50,938 nucleotides of DNA, taken from contig JAEZVV010000119.1 in the NCBI GenBank assembly GCA_023443095.1, positions 1 through 50,938 of the forward strand, in the 5' to 3' direction. Position numbers and translations under genes: made by a program. This stretch comes from Pseudomonadota bacterium. GTDB lineage: Bacteria; Pseudomonadota; Gammaproteobacteria; Burkholderiales; Burkholderiaceae_F. The notes under the pieces were generated by a model. The model was given only the letters and a program-made list of their open reading frames with translations. It had not been told where the DNA came from and made no database searches. Positions 7,001 to 15,333 of the stretch are shown here, one piece after another; position 1 is the first letter of the stretch, and each line of letters begins with the position of its first letter.

Positions 7001-7999
7001 ATGGCTAAAGTTGTAGTTGTCAGCACGGGGGGCACCATCGCGATGAAGGTGGTGCCGGGCCAGGGGGTGGTGCCCGCCTTGTCGGGAGCGGATCTGATTG
7101 CGGCCGTGCCGCAGCTGGCCGATCTGTGTGAGGTCGAGGTGCGCGAGTTCTCGAACGTGCCGAGTCCGCACATGACGCCGTCCATGATGTTCGAGCTGGC
7201 GTGCCGGATCGAAACCATCCTCGAAGAGGCCGATGTCGCCGGCGTGGTCGTGACCCACGGCACCGACACCCTGGAAGAAACGGCCTACATGCTCGATCTC
7301 GTGATCGATTCGTCCAAGCCGGTCTGCGTCACCGGGGCGATGCGTTCGGCCTCGGGTGTCGGCCCCGACGGGCCTGCCAATATCCTCGCCGCGGTGCGCA
7401 CCGCCGCCAGCCCCCAGGCCCGCCATCAAGGCGTTCTGGTGGTGCTCAACGACGAGATCAATGCCGCGCGCGAAGTCACCAAGACCCATTCGGCCAACCC
7501 CGACACCTTCTGCGCGCCGGCCTGGGGCCCCCTGGGCTACGCCGACCGCGATCGCGTGATCTTCCGCCGTCTGCGCCCGCGCCACGGCCGTCTGCGCCCT
7601 CAGAAGCTCGAGAGCGACGTCCATCTGCTGCGGCTGGCCGCGGGTTCCGACTCGCGCTTGATTCGCCACCTGATTGCCGACGGCGTGAAAGGCATCGTGA
7701 TCGAGGCCTTCGGGCGCGGCAACGTACCCCCCGCCGTGGTGCCGGGGGTGCAGGAAGCGGTGGCCGCCGGGATCCCGGTGGTGGTGACGACCCGCTGCGG
7801 CAACGGTCGCGTGTTCTGTGAATACGGCTACGAAGGCAGCACCACTCACTTGGCGCGCCTCGGCGTCCTGCTCGCCGGCGACATGCTGGGCGTCAAGGCC
7901 CGCCTCAAGCTGATGCTCGCCTTGAGCCTGGGTCTGAACGCGGCCGGCCTGGCGCAGGTGTTCGAAGAAGAAATGACCGGCGAGTGTGTACTCGCCTGA
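7001..7999 (+). CDS. L-asparaginase, second tandem copy
   Basis: A 332-residue asparaginase that hydrolyses asparagine or a related amide to the acid plus ammonia. It aligns along its whole length, without apparent gaps, with the asparaginase part of the preceding gene, so the two are tandem duplicates. All key residues are present: T12 in STGGTIAMK, T88-D89 in THGTDTLEE and K161 in REVTKTH, equivalent to T12, T89-D90 and K162 of E. coli AnsB. No Tyr corresponding to the flexible-loop Y25 is obvious, as the loop is short. No signal peptide is present, which suggests a cytoplasmic enzyme. I prefer the ATG at 7001, preceded by GAGG at 6 bases and matching the sister copy, over an in-frame ATG at 6989. 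It lies 49 bp after the fusion gene and is probably cotranscribed with it. Confidence 0.93.
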   Translation: MAKVVVVSTGGTIAMKVVPGQGVVPALSGADLIAAVPQLADLCEVEVREFSNVPSPHMTPSMMFELACRIETILEEADVAGVVVTHGTDTLEETAYMLDLVIDSSKPVCVTGAMRSASGVGPDGPANILAAVRTAASPQARHQGVLVVLNDEINAAREVTKTHSANPDTFCAPAWGPLGYADRDRVIFRRLRPRHGRLRPQKLESDVHLLRLAAGSDSRLIRHLIADGVKGIVIEAFGRGNVPPAVVPGVQEAVAAGIPVVVTTRCGNGRVFCEYGYEGSTTHLARLGVLLAGDMLGVKARLKLMLALSLGLNAAGLAQVFEEEMTGECVLA

Positions 8000-8152
8000 A
8001 AGTGGTGCGGACCGGCGTTTCGTGTTGGTCGGCGCCGGCCCGGGGACCCGCGCGCCAGGCAGCGGGTTTCAAACGCCCGCTTCGCTGAGGGGGAGGTCGA
8101 CCATGGGGTGGCCGGCCGCGAACTCCCGTCAGCGAGGCGGGCGCACCGCGTC

Positions 8153-8608
8153 TCAGTATTTGGCCTTGATCGCCTCGAGCTGTTCCTTGCTCACCGCCGG
8201 CGTGTCGCCGCGTTTTTCCCAGCGGTTGGTGTTCCAGGCGCCGAGCCAGTCCTTCACCAGTTGAAGGTTCTGGGCGCGTTCGGCGTCGTTGGCTCCGAGG
8301 TAGACGTACATATTGCCCGGCTTGCCGCCGGCCTGGCCGGCGTCGAGCCGGCGCTGCATGGCACCGGTGGCGGGCCACACGACGTAGTTCATGAAGTCGC
8401 CGTAGGTGTCCATCTTCGGCCCGACCTTGGCCTGTTCTGCCTTGGGCAGCTGGCGCCATTCCCAATAAGTGGGGGCCTTGGCGCCGTGGCAGGCCGCGCA
8501 TCGGGCCTCGACCAAGGGTTTTATGTTCTGGGTCCAGGTGGGGGACTCGGCCTGGGCGGTGATACTCACGGCAGCCAGGGCGACGGCAGAAACCAGGGTC
8601 TTTTTCAT
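8153..8608 (-). CDS. Periplasmic monoheme cytochrome c
   Basis: A 151-residue protein with a Sec signal peptide (MKKTLVSAVALAAVSITAQA, cleavage expected after residue 20) and one haem attachment site, C37-A-A-C40-H41, near the mature N terminus. It should be exported and matured by the Ccm system and act as an electron carrier in the periplasm. The axial Met cannot be assigned with certainty; several Met residues follow. The start at 8608 is preceded by a GGAGAGAGG purine run. It converges with the second asparaginase and lies 80 bp downstream of the aldolase gene on the same strand. Its redox partner is not evident from the neighbours. Confidence 0.9.
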   Translation of the reverse strand: MKKTLVSAVALAAVSITAQAESPTWTQNIKPLVEARCAACHGAKAPTYWEWRQLPKAEQAKVGPKMDTYGDFMNYVVWPATGAMQRRLDAGQAGGKPGNMYVYLGANDAERAQNLQLVKDWLGAWNTNRWEKRGDTPAVSKEQLEAIKAKY

Positions 8609-8688
8609 TGTCCTCTCTCCACAAGTGGGTAAGAGGTACACCTTAAAGAGCCGATGCCGGGGGCGACATGAGGGATCTCCCGCGTGGT

Positions 8689-9450
8689 TCAGGCCGGCCG
8701 GGCCGAAGCCAGCGCGTCGCGCGCGCCCTTGAGCAGCCACACGACGTCGGCTGCCAGCGCGATCAGGGTGTAGCCCCGGCTGCGATAGTCGCGCGCCTGC
8801 TGCGGATCGAGCGCAAAGATGCCGGCAGCCTTGCCCTTGGCGCGTGCGACCTGGGCGACGCGGGTGATCGCGGCCTGCACGTCGGCGTGGGCCGGCTCGC
8901 CGAGGTGGCCGAGACTGGCGGCCAGATCAGCCGGACCGACAAAAAGCGCCGCGACGCCGTCGACCGCGGCGATGGCTTCCAGCTGTTCGAGGGCGGCGGC
9001 GGTTTCGATCTGGACGATGGCGCAGGTTGCTTCGTTGGCGTGCTGAAGGTAGTCGCGGTCGAGCCCGTAGCGCGCGGCGCGGACCATGCCTGCCACGCCG
9101 CGGGTGCCGCCGTTGCCGGCCTGGGGGAAACGCATCGCCGCCACCATCGCCCGGGCTTCGGCCGCCGAATCCACGGCCGGGAACACGAGGTTGGGGCAGC
9201 CGGAGTCGAGCGCGCGTTTGACCAGGGCAGGCGAGTTTTCGGTGACCCTGACCACCGGTGCGGCGCGGCTGCCAATGGCGATGAGCATCGCCAGCAGGTC
9301 CATGCCGTCGGCCGGCGAGTGTTCGGTGTCGACCACCAGGAAATCGAAACCCGCATGAGCCAACGCTTCGGCCGCCGTGGGCGAAGCCAGGTTCAGCCAG
9401 CAGCCAAGCAGGGGTTCGCCAGCGGCGAGTCGGGTCTTGAACGCATTCAT
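8689..9450 (-). CDS. HpcH/HpaI-family aldolase
   Basis: A 253-residue class II pyruvate aldolase of the HpcH/HpaI family, which includes 4-hydroxy-2-oxoheptanedioate aldolase and 2-keto-3-deoxy-glucarate aldolase. These enzymes cleave 2-keto-4-hydroxy acids into pyruvate and an aldehyde using a divalent metal. Visible family signatures are VVDTEHSPAD (H44), VVRVTE (R68), the metal-ligand Glu in IVQIET and the Asp in FVGPADLAASLG. Length matches the family. It has no adjacent aromatic-degradation genes, so the true substrate is open. The ATG at 9450 has a purine-rich upstream stretch. It lies downstream of topB on the same strand, with a long stem-loop in between. Confidence 0.9.
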   Translation of the reverse strand: MNAFKTRLAAGEPLLGCWLNLASPTAAEALAHAGFDFLVVDTEHSPADGMDLLAMLIAIGSRAAPVVRVTENSPALVKRALDSGCPNLVFPAVDSAAEARAMVAAMRFPQAGNGGTRGVAGMVRAARYGLDRDYLQHANEATCAIVQIETAAALEQLEAIAAVDGVAALFVGPADLAASLGHLGEPAHADVQAAITRVAQVARAKGKAAGIFALDPQQARDYRSRGYTLIALAADVVWLLKGARDALASARPA

Positions 9451-9504
9451 GGACGGGCTCCGTGGGTCGGTCCGGCCAGTCTAGGGCGAGCGGGGGGTGG
9501 CGTG

Positions 9505-9534
9505 AACAAGGGCGCAGCGACCTGCGCCCTTGTT
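9505..9534 (-). terminator. Stem-loop between topB and the aldolase gene
   Basis: A perfect 13-bp inverted repeat (9505-9517 with 9522-9534) surrounds a four-base loop, 25 bp after the topB stop and about 55 bp before the aldolase start. There is no long T-run on the minus strand, so it may be a weak terminator or an mRNA 3'-end stabiliser. Confidence 0.5.
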
Positions 9535-9558
9535 CCTCATGCGGCCGTCGCCGGGCCG

Positions 9559-12159
9559 TCAGGCCGCTTTTTTTACTGCCTTCTTGGCCACTTTTTTGAC
9601 CGCGGATTTGCTTGCGGTTTTAGTCGTGGCGGTCTTGCGGGCCGCGGGAGCGGCGTCGTCTTCGGCCGGCTTGGCGCCCGGCTTGGCTGCGCGCGGTTCG
9701 AACTCGAAGCCGATCTTGCCGTCCTTCTGCTTGACCAGGAAGGCGGAGAACTTGCGCCGCGTGCGGTTGGAGACGAAGTTGCGCAGGATGTCGGTGCGGC
9801 CTTCGGCGAGCAGCTTCACCATCTGTTCGCGTTCGATCGGCTGCTGCAGGATCACCTTGCCCGAGCGGAAGTCGCAGGCTTTGTCGGGGCCGACGCTCTT
9901 TTCGCACACATAGGCCATCGGCAACTCGAACACCCGCGCCGCGCACTTGGGGCAGGGCCCCAGCGGCTGCTGGCCTTCGAAGCTGACTTCCTCGACCTCG
10001 CCGTCCTCGCCCGCTTCGGATTGGCCGAAGTCGAACTCGAGCTTGAACTCGGGGGTGAGCTTGAGCACCGCTGCAAACGGCCGGCCCATCTTGCTGATGA
10101 AGCCTTGCAGCGGGCCGATCGTGCCGTTGGCGATCAGCTCTTCGACCTCGGGCACCTCGAAAGTGCGGCTGCCAGGGTGCTTGGGCAGGCTGAAGTCGCA
10201 CTTGACGCAGCCGTAGCGACGGTAGTTCTCGACCACTTCGCCGCCGCACTTGGGGCAGGGCGTCTTCAGATGGGCGGGGTCGTCGATCGGCACCGTGTCC
10301 GAGCCGTAGGTCTTGGCGCGCTCGACGATGTTCTCGGTCATCGCCGCGATCTCGCGCATGAAGGCGTCGCGATCGAGCTGGCCACGCTCCATTTGCGAAA
10401 GCTTGTATTCCCAGTTGCCGGTGAGCTCGGGCTGGGTGAGCTCCTCCACCCCCAGGCCCTTCAAGAGCGCCATCAGCTGGAAGGCCTTGGCGGTGGGCCG
10501 GATCTCGCGGCCGTCGCGGATCAGGTAGCGCTGGTCGATCAGGCCTTCGATGATCGCGGCGCGTGTGGCCGGCGTGCCCAGGCCCTTGCCGGCCATGGCG
10601 CCGCGCAGTTCCTCGTCGTCGACCAGCTTGCCCGCGCCCTCCATCGAAGACAGCAGGGTCGCTTCGTTGTAACGCGCCGGCGGCCGGGTGGCGAGCGCCA
10701 CGGCGTCGATGGATTCAGTCGACACCTTTTCGTTGGGGCTGACCGCGACCAGCATGGCGTCCTTGCTGCCGGCGGGGGCGTCGGCCTCGGTCGCACTCTT
10801 GCCGTAGACCGCGAGCCAGCCGGGATTGACCAGAACCTTGCCTTCGGTCTTGAAGTGCTCGCCTTCGACCTGGGTGATGCGGGTCGTGACCTGATATTCG
10901 GCGGCCGGGTGGAAGATCGCGAGGAAACGCTTGACCACCAGGTCGTACAGCTTGGCTTCCGGCTCGGAGAGCGAGCGCGGCGCCTGCTGGGTCGGGATGA
11001 TGGCGAAGTGGTCGCTGATCTTGCTGTTGTCGAAGATGCGCTTGTTGGGCTTGACCCAGCCGCCCTTCTGGATTGCCTTGACGTGCGGCGCGTAGTGCGA
11101 GTCGCCGGCGATCACCTCGAGCGTGCTCTTGACCGTGGCGATGTAGTCCTCGGGCAGGGCGCGCGCATCGGTACGCGGGTAGGTCAGGACCTTGTGTTTT
11201 TCATAGAGCGCCTGCGCCAGCCCGAGCGTGGTCTTGGCTGAGAAGCCGAAACGGCCGTTGGCCTCCCGCTGCAGGCTGGTGAGGTCGAAGAGCTGCGGCG
11301 GAGCCGAGGCGCTGGGCTTGGACTCCTCGCTCACCACGCCCGGCTTGCCGGCGCAGGTCGCGACGATCGCCTCGGCGCGAGCCTTGTCCCACAGGCGTTC
11401 GGCGCGGGAATCGGGGTCGGTCTCGCTCTTCTTGAACTTGGGGTCGAACCAGCGGCCCTCGTAGTGGCCGGCGGCAGCGGCAAAGCTGGCGCGCACTTCC
11501 CAGTAGTCGCGCGAGACAAACTTGCGGATCTTGTCCTCGCGTTCGACCACCACCGCCAGGGTCGGGGTCTGGACCCGGCCGACCGTGGTGAGGAAGAAGC
11601 CGCCGTCCTTGCTGTTGAAGGCGGTCATCGCGCGGGTGCCGTTGATGCCGACCAGCCAGTCGGCCTCGGAGCGGCTGCGCGCGGCGTCGGCGAGCGGCAG
11701 CATGTCGGCGTCGCTGCGCAGGTTGGCGAAGGCCTCGCGGATCGCGGCGGGCGTCATCGACTGCAGCCACAGGCGCTGGATCGGCTGCTTGGCCTTGGCC
11801 GCCTGCACGATGTAGCGGAAGATCAGTTCGCCCTCGCGCCCCGCGTCGCAGGCGTTGATCAGCGAGCTGATGTCCTTGCGGCGGATGAGCTTGGCCAGGA
11901 CCTTGAGCCGCGCCTCGCTCTTGGCGACCGGCTTCAGGTCGAAATGCGGCGGAATCACGGGCAGGTGGGCGAAGCTCCACTTGCCGCGCTTGACTTCGTA
12001 TTGCTCGGGAGCCTGGAGCTCCAGCAAATGGCCGACCGCCGACGAGATGACCATGTCGTCACTCTCGTAATAGTCAGCTTCCTTTTTGAAGCCGCCGAGG
12101 GCGCGGGCGATGTCGCCGGCGACCGAGGGCTTCTCGGCGATGATCAGGGCCTTGCTCAT
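9559..12159 (-). CDS. topB: DNA topoisomerase III
   Basis: An 866-residue type IA topoisomerase that relaxes and decatenates DNA by single-strand passage. The N-terminal Toprim domain begins KALIIAEKPSVAGDIARALG and holds the acidic metal site in INACDAGREGELIFRYI. The active-site Tyr lies in VLTYPRTDARALPEDYI. After the core come two Cys-rich modules, CPKCGGEVVENYRRYGCVKC and CPKCAARVFELPMAYVC, the second extended by a further Cys. The last 30 or so residues are a Lys/Ala/Thr tail (SAVKKVAKKAVKKAA) resembling histone-H1-like tails, likely to add nonspecific DNA affinity. The ATG at 12159 follows smg and a set of hairpins. The smg-topB order is a common betaproteobacterial arrangement. Confidence 0.96.
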   Translation of the reverse strand: MSKALIIAEKPSVAGDIARALGGFKKEADYYESDDMVISSAVGHLLELQAPEQYEVKRGKWSFAHLPVIPPHFDLKPVAKSEARLKVLAKLIRRKDISSLINACDAGREGELIFRYIVQAAKAKQPIQRLWLQSMTPAAIREAFANLRSDADMLPLADAARSRSEADWLVGINGTRAMTAFNSKDGGFFLTTVGRVQTPTLAVVVEREDKIRKFVSRDYWEVRASFAAAAGHYEGRWFDPKFKKSETDPDSRAERLWDKARAEAIVATCAGKPGVVSEESKPSASAPPQLFDLTSLQREANGRFGFSAKTTLGLAQALYEKHKVLTYPRTDARALPEDYIATVKSTLEVIAGDSHYAPHVKAIQKGGWVKPNKRIFDNSKISDHFAIIPTQQAPRSLSEPEAKLYDLVVKRFLAIFHPAAEYQVTTRITQVEGEHFKTEGKVLVNPGWLAVYGKSATEADAPAGSKDAMLVAVSPNEKVSTESIDAVALATRPPARYNEATLLSSMEGAGKLVDDEELRGAMAGKGLGTPATRAAIIEGLIDQRYLIRDGREIRPTAKAFQLMALLKGLGVEELTQPELTGNWEYKLSQMERGQLDRDAFMREIAAMTENIVERAKTYGSDTVPIDDPAHLKTPCPKCGGEVVENYRRYGCVKCDFSLPKHPGSRTFEVPEVEELIANGTIGPLQGFISKMGRPFAAVLKLTPEFKLEFDFGQSEAGEDGEVEEVSFEGQQPLGPCPKCAARVFELPMAYVCEKSVGPDKACDFRSGKVILQQPIEREQMVKLLAEGRTDILRNFVSNRTRRKFSAFLVKQKDGKIGFEFEPRAAKPGAKPAEDDAAPAARKTATTKTASKSAVKKVAKKAVKKAA

Positions 12160-12180
12160 AGTCTTGTGGTTTCACAAACG

Positions 12181-12204
12181 AAAGCCGCCTTATCCGGCGG
12201 CTTT
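12181..12204 (-). terminator. Terminator-like hairpin between smg and topB
   Basis: AAAGCCGCC (12181-12189) pairs with GGCGGCTTT (12196-12204). On the minus strand the stem ends in UUU then CGUUUG, a modest U-run. On the plus strand it is followed by TTTTT, but no plus-strand gene ends here. It lies 22 bp before the topB start and may terminate or attenuate read-through from smg. Confidence 0.5.
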
Positions 12205-12239
12205 TTCAGGATAACAACGAAAGGCCCTTTCCGCGCAAG

Positions 12240-12259
12240 CCCGGCTTGATCAAGCCGGG
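12240..12259 (-). repeat. Perfect 20-bp palindrome at the smg stop codon
   Basis: Positions 12240-12249 and 12250-12259 are exact reverse complements centred on TTGATCAA, directly abutting the smg stop. In RNA it would fold as a GC-rich stem with a small GAUC loop. No U-run follows, so termination would be inefficient; an mRNA-protecting hairpin or protein site is also possible. Confidence 0.6.
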
Positions 12260-12718
12260 TCAATGCAGCAGATGGATGCCCCCGTGGTCGAGCAATTCCT
12301 CGAGGACCAGGATGTCGATGTCGGCCTGCTGACTCCACAAGACCATCAGGACCACGACCTTCAGGGTTTCGAGCGGAATCGGGCGCTCGTCCGAGGCGAG
12401 CGCGCGTTCGATCACGATCTCGCGCTGGGTCGGGGTGAGCTGGCCGGCGGCTTCGAGAAAGGCGAGAAAGCCGCGCGCTGCGAGGTCGAGGCACAGGGTT
12501 TCCGATTCGGCGTAGATGCGGAAGCTCGAATCGCTGGCGGGAGCCAGGGCAACGGAATCTTCGGTGATCCGCTTCAAACCCTGCAGCCAACTCAGGGCGT
12601 CGGAGATTTCGTCGTCTTCGAAGCCGGCGCTTGCCAGGGTTTTAGCGAGGGAATCCGGGTCCGGGCACGCTTGGGGCGCGCCGTAGTGCTGGTAGAGGTA
12701 GACGAGGACATTGAACAT
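12260..12718 (-). CDS. smg: Smg family protein (DUF494)
   Basis: A 152-residue protein with the start MFNVLVYLYQHYG and the segments DALSWLQGLKRI and FLAFLEAAGQLT typical of the Smg/DUF494 family. Its biochemical role is not established. It is almost always found beside dprA in Beta- and Gammaproteobacteria, as here (51 bp downstream of dprA on the same strand), and topB follows. It is acidic, predicted cytoplasmic and has no membrane segment or signal peptide. The length is normal for the family. The call rests on sequence pattern plus context. Confidence 0.92.
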   Translation of the reverse strand: MFNVLVYLYQHYGAPQACPDPDSLAKTLASAGFEDDEISDALSWLQGLKRITEDSVALAPASDSSFRIYAESETLCLDLAARGFLAFLEAAGQLTPTQREIVIERALASDERPIPLETLKVVVLMVLWSQQADIDILVLEELLDHGGIHLLH

Positions 12719-12769
12719 TGCGGATCACTCTACGCGGCGCTTCCGCCGAAGTAAAGTCGGTCGCCGACC

Positions 12770-13870
12770 CTAGCCCAAGCGCTGGTAGCGGTTGCCGGGC
12801 AGACGCTCAATATCTTGGGCCAGCTCGAGTTCGAGCAGCGCTGCCGAGAGCTGGCCGGCTTCGAGGTTCAGACGCAGCGCGAGGGTGTCAAGGTCGACCG
12901 GGTCGTGCCCGATCGCGGCCAGGACCGGGGCGAGGCGTTCGTCGCGCGCCGAGCGCGGCGCCGGCGCCGGCTCCGCGGAAGCGGTGCCGAAACGCAATTC
13001 CTCAAGGATGTCGCGGCCGGCTTCGACTAGCTTGGCGCCGTCCTTGATCAGGCGGTGGCAGCCCTTGGCCAGCGGCGAGTGGATCGAGCCGGGAATCGCA
13101 AACACCTCGCGCCCGGCTTCGGCGGCCAGGCGCGCCGTGATCAGGCTGCCCGAGCGCAGCGCGGCCTCGACCACCAGCACGCCGCGTGCCAGGCCCGCGA
13201 TGATGCGGTTGCGGCGTGGGAAGTTGTGAGCGATCGCGGGCGTGCCGAGCGGAAACTCGGAGAGCATCAGCCCGTCGCTGCAGATGCGTTCGGCCAGTTC
13301 GCGGTTGGAGGCGGGGTAGATGCGGTCGGCGCCGGTGCCAAGCACGGCGATGGTCGAGGCCGGACCGCCTGCCAGCGCGCCGCGGTGAGCGGCCGCATCG
13401 ATCCCAAGCGCCATGCCGCTGACGATGGTGAGGCCTCCGCGCGCCAGGGTCTGGGCAAAGGCGGTTGCGTTGTCGGCGCCTTGGGTGCTGCAGTTGCGGC
13501 TGCCGACGATGGCGAGCGCGGGGCGCGCCAGCAATTCGAGCCGGCCGCGGGCGAACAGCAGGGGGGGCGGGTCGGTGATGTCGAGCAGGGCCGCAGGATA
13601 GCCGGGGTCGGCTAAGCTCAGCAGAGCCGCGCCGGGAGTGTCGGCCAGCCAGCGTTCGGTGCGGGTGATCGCCTGTTCGATCTCGGGGGAAGCTGGCGCT
13701 GTCAGTTCGCGGGCGAGGGCTTCCGGCAGGTGCTGGGCGAGCTGGAAATACGAGGCCGTCAGGACTTCCTGCGGCAGACCGAAACCGGCGAGCAGCTGGC
13801 GCAGGGCCGCCGGGCCGAGGCCCGGGGTCATGGCCAGCCGCATCCAGGCAGCGCGTTCGGCCGCCTGCAC
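12770..13870 (-). CDS. dprA: DNA-processing protein DprA
   Basis: A 366-residue homologue of DprA/Smf, which loads RecA onto incoming single-stranded DNA during natural transformation. The Rossmann-like core is clear: AIVGSRNCSTQGADNATAFA, GGLTIVSGMALGIDAAAHRG, AVLGTGADRIYPASNREL and SEFPLGTPAIAHNFPRRNRI. The N-terminal SAM-like region and a C-terminal winged-helix segment (LDTLALRLNLEAGQLSAALL) flank it. The GTG start at 13870 lies 4 bp after the stop of the LysM gene; an ATG at 13843 is an alternative because the ribosome-binding site is weak. comM, another transformation gene, occurs at 40826, so both halves of the uptake-to-recombination route are represented in this window. Confidence 0.95.
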   Translation of the reverse strand: MQAAERAAWMRLAMTPGLGPAALRQLLAGFGLPQEVLTASYFQLAQHLPEALARELTAPASPEIEQAITRTERWLADTPGAALLSLADPGYPAALLDITDPPPLLFARGRLELLARPALAIVGSRNCSTQGADNATAFAQTLARGGLTIVSGMALGIDAAAHRGALAGGPASTIAVLGTGADRIYPASNRELAERICSDGLMLSEFPLGTPAIAHNFPRRNRIIAGLARGVLVVEAALRSGSLITARLAAEAGREVFAIPGSIHSPLAKGCHRLIKDGAKLVEAGRDILEELRFGTASAEPAPAPRSARDERLAPVLAAIGHDPVDLDTLALRLNLEAGQLSAALLELELAQDIERLPGNRYQRLG

Positions 13871-13874
13871 GCGT

Positions 13875-15068
13875 CTAACGCCGGCGCGGCGTCGCGCCGA
13901 TGTCCTCGATCGCGAGTTCGGGGGAGATCAGGCGATCGCCGACTTCGACGTCGCGCTGGCCGCGAACGATCAGCGCATACGAAATCTTGTCGAAAACGCG
14001 GAAGACGAAGACGTAGCCGAGAGACTCGTCGGGCAGCTTGACCCGTTCGCCCTTGGCGGTGCGATCGCGGATGGTGGCGCCGGTACGCTGCACTTCCAGG
14101 ACGTTGCCTACCCGCAGGCCGGCGTCGGCACCAGCGTTGAGCGTGACGATGTCGCCGCCGCCAGCGTAACGCACGCCGTTGTAGATCGAGATCACGTTGG
14201 CGTCGATAGGCTGCGCCGGGGTGCTCGGCACGTAGGACGCGAGCGCTTGGCGCTCGATCGGGACCAGGCGGTCACCGACGCCGATCTCTTGTTTGGCGTT
14301 GTCGATCGCCAGGGTGCTGACCTCGCCGCCTTGGGTGGTATGGGCCGACCCCAGGAAGAAGGCCTCGTACGCGATCGGCTTACGGCGGTCCGTGTCCTTC
14401 GGGCCGTAGAGCGGGCGCAGCGGACGGTAGAGGTTGTAGTTGGTCTGGGCGGTGTCGGCCGGGATGCCGCGGGCATAGGCCTTTTCGCCGCGGCCGAGGT
14501 AGACCCGGCCTTCCTGGGTGGCGACGATGCGCGGCGCCGAATCCAGGGCGTTGGCCTCGAGCACCAGCGGTTGCGACAGGAAGGGCTCGATCAGGTGATT
14601 GGGAATCGGCGGCAGGGCCTGGCCGGCCGCGTCGAACTCGCGCATGCGCGGCGAGAGTTTCTCGATGCCGCCGGGTGCGGCGGAGTCGCCGAAGCCGAGC
14701 AAGGCGCGGCCGTCGCGTTTGGTCAGGACCAGAACCTGGCCGGGGTAGATCAGGTGCGGATTTTTCACCTGGTCCTTGTTCATGCCCCACAACTCGGGCC
14801 AGCGCCAGGGCGACGTCAAATACATCGACGCCAAGCCCCACAGCGTATCGCCAGACTTGATGGTGTAGCGCTCTGGCGCGTTGGGGGCGAGGTCGGCCAG
14901 CGGAACGCCGGCGTGGGCGACCTGGTCGGCGGTGCGACGCTGCTGATCAGTGACCGGATAGCGAGACGTGGCGGACTCGGCTGCGGTAGCGATCCGAGTG
15001 GTGACGGCAGCCAAAACAGCGGCCGAGCACGCGGCGGCCAGAAGCAGCCCTGTGCTAGTCTTTCCCAT
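13875..15068 (-). CDS. LysM peptidoglycan-binding exported protein
   Basis: A 397-residue protein with an N-terminal signal peptide (MGKTSTGLLLAAACSAAVLAAVTTRIATAAE) and a LysM domain at about residues 65-115: YTIKSGDTLWGLASMYLTSP through NPHLIYPGQVLVL. The domain binds glycan strands of peptidoglycan in the periplasm. The rest, about 280 residues, is not assigned to a known enzyme; it has repeated short beta-rich segments such as VLEVQRTGATIRDR. The gene heads a minus-strand cluster with dprA and smg, as in many Betaproteobacteria, and diverges from def across 265 bp. A role in cell-wall organisation is inferred from the domain only. Confidence 0.92.
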   Translation of the reverse strand: MGKTSTGLLLAAACSAAVLAAVTTRIATAAESATSRYPVTDQQRRTADQVAHAGVPLADLAPNAPERYTIKSGDTLWGLASMYLTSPWRWPELWGMNKDQVKNPHLIYPGQVLVLTKRDGRALLGFGDSAAPGGIEKLSPRMREFDAAGQALPPIPNHLIEPFLSQPLVLEANALDSAPRIVATQEGRVYLGRGEKAYARGIPADTAQTNYNLYRPLRPLYGPKDTDRRKPIAYEAFFLGSAHTTQGGEVSTLAIDNAKQEIGVGDRLVPIERQALASYVPSTPAQPIDANVISIYNGVRYAGGGDIVTLNAGADAGLRVGNVLEVQRTGATIRDRTAKGERVKLPDESLGYVFVFRVFDKISYALIVRGQRDVEVGDRLISPELAIEDIGATPRRR

Positions 15069-15333
15069 GAATACTCCCTGTCGCCGCTGCTATGCAACGG
15101 TTGCCTGCCGTGGCGCTACGCCAGACAAGCACGTGGCAACACGGAGGCGCTAAAGCTAAGAATCGTCGTCAAATTCTGCCCCTAGCGCCTTGATATCGCA
15201 ATGGATCTTAACCTGCGAGCATCACGGACTTAGGCGATGGGCAGTGACGGGTCCCCGTCGCCACGTTGCGCTGGGACAACGATGCCTCGGTTGGCGGCCT
15301 TGAAGGTCCCGCCGAGTCCGCCGGAGATTTCCC

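Noticed and set aside
8668..11241. Long plus-strand opening opposite the aldolase and topB
   Set aside because: It spans two certain minus-strand genes and an intergenic hairpin; composition is shadow-like.
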